The notes beneath the pieces are model-generated. The model had not been told where the DNA came from and did not search any database. It saw nothing but the letters and a program-made list of their open reading frames with translations. Source: Amorphophallus konjac (lineage: Eukaryota > Streptophyta > Magnoliopsida > Alismatales > Araceae). From it: a DNA stretch of 64,000 nt. The stretch is from NCBI GenBank assembly GCA_022559845.1, contig CM040118.1, positions 162,398,331 to 162,462,330 on the forward strand. The letters are read 5' to 3'. Positions 1 to 8,593 of the stretch are shown in pieces. A program made the translations under genes and the position numbers. The stretch's first letter is position 1. Each line of letters starts with the position of its first letter.

Positions 1-279
1 GCGGGGTGTCACTAGGCCAAGGAAGGATAGCTCGGCTAGGGCGGAATGCCACTAAACTGAGGAAAGGTAGCTTGGCTAAGGTAGATTGCCACTGGGCCGA
101 GAGAAGATGGCTCGATCAAGGCGGAATGACACTAGACCAAGGAAAGGTAGCTCGGCTAGGGCGGAGCACCACTAGACCAAGGAAAGGTAGTTCGATCAGG
201 GCGGAATGCCACTAGACCAAGGAAAGGTAGCTCGATCAGGGCGGAGTGCCACTAGACCAAGGAAAGGTATTCTGACTGA
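1..279 (-). repeat. Tandem array of about 40-bp units, Tat-A 3' UTR
   Basis: About seven units follow the integrase stop codon of Tat-A and continue off the left edge. On the minus strand each unit reads GAGCTACC, TTGGTCTAGTGG and CCGCCCTGAT in order. They are homologous to the long array at 59961-61622 downstream of Tat-B pol. The position just after pol fits the hypervariable 3' UTR known from Tat-lineage elements, which often holds tandem repeats. The short open frame across 6-215 is a by-product of the array. Confidence 0.9.
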
Positions 280-1319
280 TCACTCGGGGAATGTTGGTTG
301 TGCTGCATGATACAGCTTTATATGCTTTCCGTTGAGGGGAGAGAACTGGATGACTCCTTTGTGGTCTACCAGGACGTAGGCACCCCCTTCATATACTCGG
401 CGGACGATATATGGTCCGATCCAGTTTTTGACCAACTTCCCTTTGGGGTTAGAGGCCATCACTTCTCTTCTTTTGACCATCACCAGGTCTCTTTTCTTGA
501 ATTCTCGACCTTTGACCAGCTTGTCAAAAGCATGGGCCATGCGAGCTTGGTAGAGTTGGATGTTTTGTTGCACCTGGAGGCATTTTCCTTCGAGCTCAGC
601 GAGCTCTTCCAATCTTCTTTCTGCATTGGTTTGTTCACCGTTGGCTAGTCCATGCTGGATGGCAACTTGCAGCAAAGGAACTTCCAGTTCAATCGGCACC
701 ACAGCCTCTGACCCATAGACGAGGGAGAAAGGCGAACAGCCGGTTGGGGGTTTGTAGACAGTACGATAGGCCCAGAGTGCTTCGTACATTCTTTCTTCCC
801 TATCTTTTTTATTAGACCTGACAGTCTTTGCCAGCAACATGCATAGTGTCTTGTTGAAGGCTTCTGCGAGTCCATTGTCTTGAGGGTTGTAGGGGGACGA
901 TGTCCTCCAGTCAATCTTGTATTTTTCGGCTAGCCGATAAACCTTCTGGTTCCTAAAATGGCTGCCATTATCAGAGATGATTCGACTGGAGAAGTAGTCA
1001 GTAAGAATCTCGCAACTAGCTCTCCCGTCACATCTCTTAGTGCTACCGCCTCCGCCCATCTGGAGAAGTAGTCAGTAGCTGCTAAGATATATTTGCACCC
1101 TGATGAAGATGCTGGTAGCGGCCCTACCACGTCCGTGCCCCACTGGGCGAACGGCCAGCTTGGCAAGGTGGGATGCAGCGGCACTGGAGGTCTCCTTGCC
1201 ACGTTAGCGTGTGCTTGACACTTCTGACAAGCTTTGGCGAACTTGCAGCAATCATCAAATATAGTGGGCCAATAGTAGCCCAATTTCTTTATCTCGATTT
1301 TCATCTTTGGGCCGGCCTA
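280..1319 (-). pseudogene. pol: Tat-A integrase (pol C-terminus), frameshifted
   Basis: This is the integrase that would insert the cDNA into the host chromosome. From right to left it holds the Cys pair of the HHCC zinc-binding domain (CQKC near 1215), the first catalytic Asp (GTDVVGPLP near 1130), the second Asp (ISDNGSHF near 965) and the catalytic Glu (GLAEAFNKT near 865). A C-terminal domain with FKKRDLVMVKRRE and WIGPYIVRRVYEGG follows, and the protein ends at a stop at 280-282. Two defects are clear. A TAG at 1317-1319 stands where Tat-B has CAG. Near 1000 a stretch of about ten codons before the second Asp is replaced by a copied 18-bp upstream segment, which shifts the frame. No protein could be made across this region. 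Confidence 0.9.
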
Positions 1320-2549
1320 GTGTGCTCCAACTGATCCCGCATGGACTTCTTGCATCACCTGTCCTGCCTCTGTTGAAGACAAGTAGCGAAGTAGGACTTT
1401 CCTTCGGGCATCTACCATTATTCGGAACAGGGTTCCGCTTCTCATCTCGTAAGAGTCCTTGACCCTTAGGAGCTTCATTCTCTGTTCTTTTTCCCTCGGG
1501 ATCTGTTGGTGTTGGAACCACCGCAGGAGATGTTCTCGCCAATCGGGCTGCTGAATCTCCTCGACGGCTACCACCTCAATCTCTTGTTCGTCAGCCAAGA
1601 CCTCTGTTACACTGGGGACCTGTCGGCGGTTGATCACTGTTATATTCAAGCTTGCATCTGGCGGGACTGCCAATGAACTGGCCAGCTTAGCGAGGGCGTC
1701 TGCCTGAGCATTCCGACCCCGGTTGACGTGCTTGATGCTGATGAAGTAGAATCTTGACATCAGGCGGGTTGCCAGCTAGTGATAGGGGAGAAGCTCTTGC
1801 TTTTGCACATCGAACTCTCCTTCCAGTTGTTTTATAACTAGCATGGAATCTCCGAATGCCTCCAGCATCTGAATTCCCATGGACAGAGCGATCTGCAACC
1901 CGATTATCAGGGCTTCATATTACGCTTCATTGTTTGTGCAATGTTTGTTTATGGAGCAGGATGTGTGCACCACTTCTCCTTCGGGGGATTTTAGGACTAT
2001 GCCTGCTCCTGCCCTGACTCTGGCCGATCCGGTGGCAGAGGTGTCAATTCTGGAAGCGCCATGAAAATATAGCTGCCATAAGGAGGGTTGCACCTGAACG
2101 GCTTCCAGGGTTTCATCTTCAGGAAGTTCCGGTTCCAACGGGCAATCCCTGGGTACTGGGTGCTCAGCGAAGAAGTCTGCAATAGCTTGGCCTTTGACGG
2201 CCTTGCACGGTACATAGGAGATGTCAAACTCCATAAGGATTACCGCCCATTTGCCCAGGCGACCTTTGAGTGCCGGCTGGGACATAATATATTTCAGGGG
2301 ATCCTCTTTGGATACCAGGCTGATTTCATGTGACAACATATAGTGTCGGAGCTTCTTAACCGCGAAGACCAGTGCCAGACAGACTTTCTCAATATAAGTA
2401 TATTTTTCCTCAGTCCTGACCAGTCTCTGACTGAGGTAATAGAGGGCTTGCTCTTTCCTTCTTCATTATTCTGGGCCAGCATTGCCCCCAGGGAGTTATG
2501 TGTAGCTGCTATATATAGTATCAATGGTCGTCCCTTCACTGGTGCACCC
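1320..2549 (-). pseudogene. pol: Tat-A RNase H and archaeal-type RNase H (aRH) region, disrupted
   Basis: The right part (2549-2150) is the Gypsy RNase H and connection domain. Its usual first Asp is replaced (LYIAATHNSLGA), as in Tat-B. The left part (about 2060-1690) is the additional archaeal-type RNase H typical of Tat elements, with DNA-level homology to 50650-51070. Its first catalytic Asp is His here (YFHGAS, against YFDGAS in Tat-B). A one-base deletion near 2445 shifts the frame after AQNNEEGK. Stops occur at 1917-1919 and near 1777. The linker to integrase (1690-1320) is open. The domain is cut at 2554/15195 by Sire-n. Confidence 0.85.
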
Positions 2550-2554
2550 AGCAC
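2550..2554. repeat. Target-site duplication AGCAC, left copy (Sire-n)
   Basis: AGCAC lies directly before the TGTTGG terminus and matches 15195-15199 directly after the CAACA terminus. Removing Sire-n and one copy restores the reading frame of Tat-A pol, which shows that Sire-n inserted into Tat-A. Confidence 0.95.
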
Positions 2555-3329
2555 TGTTGGGTTCGGTGCAAGTATTCAGAGGGGGGGTGAATGAATATAG
2601 CCTATAAAAATTTCACCCAATTAAAATCTAAAGCAATCAGAGATGTGGAATTAAAAACTATTGCAGATATATAGAGCGAACCTAAGCAAGTCTAAACATT
2701 AGACTGAATCAAATCAAAGGAGCTTGTGCCTTAAAGCATTCAGACAGAAAACCCAATTGAGGCGCTCCTAACATTCGTCTAGCGAAATCAGATAAAAGAG
2801 ATCAAACCACAGTCAAACATATAGTGTGTGCAGCAAATAGATGAACACTTATAGAACATCAAACCAAAGCGCCCCTAAGCATTCATCTAGCGCCAACCAC
2901 ACAAGAATTCAAACCACTACACAATGGGTTTTTAGGTGGTTCGGTCCAGCAGACCTACACCACCCCACACTCAAACCGAGTGTGGATTCCGCTGACTCAC
3001 AGCTTGAACAGCTGGGCATCACAGCTTGCCATACATCCGCTGGGCAACATACCTTGCCGTCCGAGGAATCCTCCTCGCCCCGCTGAGCAACACAGCTTGC
3101 TGTCCAGTGGAATCCTCCACTGCAAACCGCTGGGCAATACAGCTTAGCCATCCAGAGGCAGCATCTCTGCAATCCGCTGACTAACAGCTTGAACAAAGAT
3201 GTAAAATAGAAAATAGAAAATAGAACAAGACAGCAATCGAAAAGCTATAAGCAATGAAGCACAATGTGGCTCTTAAAGAGCTGGATGGCCTGGATTTGAT
3301 CCACGGTCCATCAAGAACAGATCTCCCTC

Positions 3330-3535
3330 GATCTCACTCTCTTTCTTCACTCTCTCTCTTTCTCTTTCTTCTTTGCTGCACTTCTCTTCTTCTCTCGATC
3401 TCTGTTCTCCTTTTCTCTCTTTCTCTTTTTCTTTTCTTCTGCTGGATCGTGGAAGCTCTCTCTTCTTTTTCTCTTTTTCTTCTCTCAACTTCTGCTCTCT
3501 GCTTTTTCTTCTCTTCTTCTGCTCCCTGCTTTAAT
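3330..3535. repeat. CT-rich low-complexity tract in the Sire-n 3' LTR
   Basis: About 200 bp is nearly all T and C on the plus strand (runs of TCTTTCTCTTTCTTC type), so the element transcript is GA-rich just downstream of its TATA box. The same tract is at 12200-12405 in the other LTR. Long open frames here are composition artefacts. Confidence 0.85.
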
Positions 3536-3577
3536 CACGATCACTCAATTGTCTTCTTCTACAGAGGATGAAGACAC

Positions 3578-3711
3578 ATATATATAGCAGCAGCAGCAAC
3601 AGCTAGGGCGAGTGTGGCTTCCACAGCTCTCGCCCAAACATTTGGCCACGTGTCAGCATCCTGGTATCTCGTCCATCCTTGGATCACGAGCCAGGCACCT
3701 CGGATCACGTG
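3578..3711 (-). promoter_or_regulatory. Sire-n 3' LTR core promoter: TATA box and two G-boxes
   Basis: On the minus strand a TATATATAT box lies at 3586-3578. Upstream of it are CACGTG at 3652-3647, in the context GACACGTGGC that matches the plant ABRE consensus, and a second CACGTG at 3711-3706. The spacing (about 60 and 120 bp) is normal for upstream elements. The identical arrangement in the other LTR shows it belongs to the element. A response to abscisic acid or stress through bZIP/bHLH factors is inference. Confidence 0.6.
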
Positions 3712-3807
3712 CTCTTTAATAGCCTCTTCAGTCCCTGTCAGACAGACAAGAGTATTGGATTAAGCTATTAGTTTAAGTCTAAACCCTGTACAGTCTCTGA
3801 AGAATGC

Positions 3808-5960
3808 AGAGCATTGTATAGACTTAGTGAACGTAAAGGCTAAAGCAATGTACAAACTTTATGATACTTAGATGAAAAACAGGCGATGTATAGACTTCAT
3901 AATACTCAGATGAAGGCAGGCGCTGTATAGACTTCATGATGATCAGATGAAGGCAAGCGATGTATAGACTTCATGAAACACAGCTGAATACACGCGGTGT
4001 ATAGACTTCATGAAAATCAGATGAACACATGCGGTGTATAGACTTGATGTGTTCACTGGTGGATGTACACACTTGCCCACTGTACAGACTTTGATGCTTA
4101 TATGCAATGAAGAGACTTCGCTGAATTAGAATGCAGTGTACAGACTTTGAACTATAGGGACTTGTGAACAACCAATGTGTAGACTCTTCACTCGACAGGC
4201 TGACAATGCATGTACTTGCTTAGTGTATGGACTTGATTAAAAGATCATGCAATGTATATACTTCATGTTATGAAGCAAAGAATACACTTAGCTGAAGACT
4301 GCCAGTCGATGTATAGACTTGGCATCAAACCCAGTGTATAGACTTTATGCGTGAAGCAGCACAAGGAATAAGTGTGTACATTGAGTACCAATGTATAGAC
4401 GTTATGAATCAGATCTAAAGCAGTGTATGGAGTTGCTATAGTGTAAAGCAATGTTCAGACTTCAGATGAGAAGGGACTCGCTGTACATACTTGTTGAGGC
4501 TCAAGCAGTGTACAAACTTTGAAGTTCCACTGTAGATGTACAGACTTGAATGAGTGAAGCCGATGTACATACTTTAGGCTTTGAACGTGTGAGCTGTAAG
4601 CAATGTACAGACTTGAAGAACGTAAGACGATGGCAAGACACTGCACAATCGGATGTATAGACTTTACATAACACAGTCCGATGTATAGACTTGGAAAGCT
4701 AAGGCCAGTGTACAGACTTGCCACCGACCAGTGTATGGACTAACTCAGCCTGAGGCACAGTATGGACATCAACTCTGCACATCGAATGTATAGACTTCAA
4801 GTGTGAAGACCATTGTATAGACTTTGAATGTGAAGACCAATGTGCAGACTTTGGATTTCACTGTGGATGTACAGACTCTAAGGAAATGAAACGAGTCAGT
4901 GTACAGACTTCAAATTCCACTGTGGATGTACATACTTTAGGGACATGAAGCGAGTCGGTGTACAAACTTCAAATGTGAAGACAGCCGCTGTATAGACTTT
5001 GAAGACAGAAGCCAGTGTACAGACTTTCCACCGACTAGTGTATAGACTTCAACAGTGAACGGCTGTACAGACTTGATGAACAATGCAGGACAAACGGATG
5101 TACAGACTTCATGTGAAAGCCCAATGTACAGACTTTGAAGAACAGCGGCCAATGTATAGACTTGATGCTCAAGGAGTGGCTGTACAGACTTAGAGTGTAG
5201 CTGAAGCCTTGAACGTAAGAATAGGCTGGACTGTATAGACTTCAGGCTTCAGAAACGAATGTACAGACTTCACTTAAGAAACGTAGGGAAAGACCCCAAT
5301 GTATAGACTTTGCCTTGAACGAAGGTCAGTGATGAATGTATAGACTTTCACGATGTGTAGACTTGGATACGTGAAAGCTACAGTGAAGGAATGTACACAC
5401 TTGACCGAATCAAAGGCAAATCGAGTGTACAGACTTCATGCCATGAGACGCTGAAAGAGACAGTCCAATGTACAGACTTATGAAGACTGATGCATGAACA
5501 GTAATGCATAGACTTGCATGAGACGCTCGAATGTATAGACTTAGGAGCATATGACACGGCTGTACAGACTTAGAATATGAAGACTGATGTACAGACTTCA
5601 TTAACAATGCATGAATGAGACGTTGTATACACTTAGCCTAATACAATGTGTGCGACTGACGCTGTACACACTTAGCCTAAGACATGCATGAGACTGACTC
5701 TGAACACACTTAGCCTAAGACAATGTGTGGACTTTATCTATCATGTACGATGTATAGACTCAATCAATTGGAAGAGATTCCAGTGTATAGACTTGAGTTC
5801 TTAAGCATGACTGCTGAAGGAGTCGACCCATCAGAGGATGTGTCGACCCATGACATATGAGAAATGTAAACAACAGTGAATGGAATGCAAAGAACACACA
5901 GAGGATGTATAGACTTGGAATCCAATGCACACGGCTGACAGACTTGAAGTGAACTTGAAT
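3808..5960 (-). repeat. Array of about 60 copies of an 11-bp motif in Sire-n U3 (3' LTR)
   Basis: TGTAYAGACTT (plus-strand reading) recurs roughly 60 times in about 2.15 kb, with spacing from 15 to 60 bp and a mean near 34 bp. About half the copies read TGTATAGACTT and half TGTACAGACTT, with rarer TGTACACACTT and TGTACATACTT. The DNA between copies is not simply repeated, though GAAG, ATGAA and GTGAAG words recur. The array sits upstream of the TATA box, the position of an enhancer. Its function is unknown. Confidence 0.85.
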
Positions 5961-6117
5961 GAACACGATGTACAGATTTCAAGGCTTGAATGCAAATGAT
6001 GCAATGCAATGCACAGAACAGAAGTCAAGCACAAACAATATATCAGTCATACACATGCATTCTCCAGATAATATATCAGTCACGGTCATATGCATTCATA
6101 TTGCTATCATCAAAACA

Positions 6118-6325
6118 CAATATCAAATGCACTCAAATGCACTCACTGTCTTGCTATCATCAAAACCAAATAGCATTGCTATCATCAAAGTAACATAGCA
6201 CATGCTTGTGCCTAAGGGGCACAACTTTCACTCAAATGCACTCACTGTCTTGCTATCATCAAAATCAAATAGCATTACTATCATCAAAGCAACATAGCAC
6301 ATGCTTGTGCCTAAGGGGCATAACA
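6118..6325 (-). repeat. 99-bp tandem duplication at the outer end of the Sire-n 3' LTR
   Basis: The block beginning ACTCACTGTCTTGCTATC at 6141 recurs at 6240. Each block ends in CTAAGGGGCA followed by CAAC or TAACA, so the LTR terminus itself is duplicated and an inner near-terminus ends near 6228. The other LTR has the same arrangement (blocks at 15010 and 15109). Confidence 0.8.
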
Positions 6326-6339
6326 TTCTCCCCCTTTTT
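6326..6339 (-). other. Polypurine tract of Sire-n
   Basis: On the minus strand AAAAAGGGGGAGAA directly abuts the TGTTATGCC start of the 3' LTR, the expected place for the plus-strand primer of reverse transcription. Further AGGGGGAG tracts follow at about 6384-6393, 6478-6485, 6494-6501 and 6511-6519. Confidence 0.85.
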
Positions 6340-8593
6340 GATGATGGTAATAAATAGTGACAGTGAGTCACACACAAAATTTTTCTCCCCCTTTGACATA
6401 ATCGAAAAGGGAAGAAATAATAAAAACATGTGTGCAACATGGCAGTATGCATGCAAATGGCGTCTAGAGCAATAAACTCCCCCTGAAATATTTCTCCCCC
6501 TAAATAAATGCTCCCCCTTTGAGAAGGAATATGAACAGATATACAAAGGTAGAGAAGGTATGAGGGTCACTTGACAACAGCATAAGCATAGGTTCAAAAA
6601 GAGAGCATGATTATAAACAACTGTTAAAGTATAAGAATCAGCAACATACAATTTTGACAAAAATTCAGGTTTAACAGTGATAAATCTAGAGTAAAACATC
6701 TGACCCCTGAAAAAGAGTTTATAGATTCCATTTATAGCAATGAATCTAGGGCACATGGTATTAATAGATAAGTCAGAAATAATACCCTTTTGTGATTAAA
6801 CATGGAAGATCAAGAATGGCAGTTTGAATATGTATTGAAAATAATTTTCACTCATTGACTTTTGATTTTTCGAAGGGTTACAACAGTTTGATTTTCACTT
6901 TTGAATTTTTCAGAACCTGAACTAAGTAAATAGATCAGTGGCATTTATGCTGTTGACATTAGGTGTACACCTTGATCAGAGGCAGGTACCCCCAGTTACT
7001 AGGCATAAACTACTAGACCTATTTTAGATCAGAACCCACAAAGGATAGTCTTCACTTTTGACATTAAGGGTACACCTTGATTAGAGGCCAGTACCCTCAG
7101 TTACTTGGTGAGGACTCTCCCTATAGATTTGACCCTATGAACAGAGATATTCTGAATCACCTCATGACATGTGAATTCTCCTGCTTCTTTGGAGGAGTTC
7201 ACAGTTTCTCAGTGCAATCAGCCATTGCTCTGTCACTGTGTTCAGTTCTTAACATTAATGATCTTATTTACTGCTGCCCTTAATTCTTTTAGAGTGATTG
7301 TTTAAAAAATCAGTACACACTCTTATTAGCCTATTCTAGACATATCCAGTTCAACACATTTAGGCATTACAAAAATATTTTCTATTTTAGCCATGAGACA
7401 AAAATTAAGAGCTATAAAAGTTTTCTTTTATCTCAAATTCTGAAGTGCAGACACTTAACTCTCCAATTTATAAAGGTTAAACCTTTAGTTCCTTTCAATT
7501 TGTAAGTGTGATTCTTATAAGTGAACAATTGCAATAATCACCATTCAATGTACTAAACCAGATGCAAAGCTGTTGTTTAGTGAAAATGATGGGGAAAAGA
7601 TAGCAATTGGCAATATGGTTCAATGAGCAACTGATGTCAAAGTATATGAATCATTTGAATGAGAACACTGAGAAGTGAATAGGATTCAATGAAATGAATA
7701 GAACTCTCAGCTCCCCCTGACATCATGATGCAAGAGATATGCTATGCAACATACTGTCCTACATGCAGACTATGAACCAAGGATACATGAGACAAGTATG
7801 CAATCAATTCAGGTTTATGCATCCAAGTTATAAGCATTTTCATCCTTTTTCAGATTTTTTTCCAACATATGATGCAGTGCACTGTTCTACATGAAGACAG
7901 GACCCATGATACTTGGCAGAGAACCTGGTCTCAAAGACCATCTCACACATGGTAGAAACCTCCGGGCAGATTTCCTTGCCTTTTAGTAACATACCATTTG
8001 ATATACCAGGGTTAAGCAAATAATAATGCAGTGCAAAGCAGACCTATTATGCATTGAAAAACATGCAGTCTACGACAATAGGCAAATGACAGTCATGCAA
8101 ATCAGTCCTTTATGTATTTGATCAATTTCATTGACAGTCATGCAAATGATATATGCAAGTACTATACACATGCATTGACTGTATGCACTAACTGACCCAT
8201 ACAAGCTCAGTCCAAGTATGTAATCAAGCATGCAATGCATTGACACAAGACATATGCATTGACTCTAAAAATGATTGTGCAGAGCATCTAACAGCCCATT
8301 TATTCAGTGCAATAATCAGTGAGAGAAGAGCATCAGATATGTGCAAAGTAAAACTCAGTAGCTGAGTCTGGAATGCAGACTGATCAGCTAGACATGAAGA
8401 GAATATCAGACATCAAACGAATAGTTCAACAATTTCAGATATCAAACAGACAAATCAGCATTTTCAGATGATGAAATTTAAAGACAGGTTCAGAACTAAC
8501 CTGAAATGTAGAATCCTGGGGCTTCCTTTTTAAGTGGCTTGGCTAAATTACCCCTTTTATTTCTCTCACCAAGGCACACCTGCAACATATCAA
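6340..8593. other. Sire-n interior without coding content
   Basis: These 2.25 kb between gag and the 3' LTR occupy the place where pol would be in an autonomous relative, but no frame resembles protease, integrase, reverse transcriptase or RNase H. The sequence is AT-rich. It contains extra polypurine tracts near 6384-6519 and an isolated AGGGGGAG near 7713. A diverged direct repeat occurs at 6955-7003 and 7060-7108. I see nothing else in it. Confidence 0.7.

Larger units (their letters stand above)
2555..6325 (-). repeat. Sire-n 3' LTR (3771 bp)
   Basis: It starts TGTTGGGTTC and ends in CATAACA, and is nearly identical to 11423-15194. In element orientation U3 runs from 6325 down to about 3550, a TATA box lies at 3586-3578, and R/U5 runs to 2555. 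U5 contains a strongly pyrimidine-rich plus strand. U3 carries the 11-bp motif array and a 99-bp duplication at its very tip. Many short open frames cross it, all created by the repeats. Confidence 0.95.

Noticed and set aside
3254..3571. Ser/Leu/Phe-rich frame of 105 codons that looks like a membrane protein
   Set aside because: Product of the CT-rich tract. The copy in the other LTR has a different length and reading, so there is no conserved protein.
3971..6034. Many minus-strand frames of 60-90 codons with KSVH and SLYIGL words in the Sire-n LTR
   Set aside because: The words are translations of the 11-bp motif array. Frames change from motif to motif, and none has a conserved start or length.
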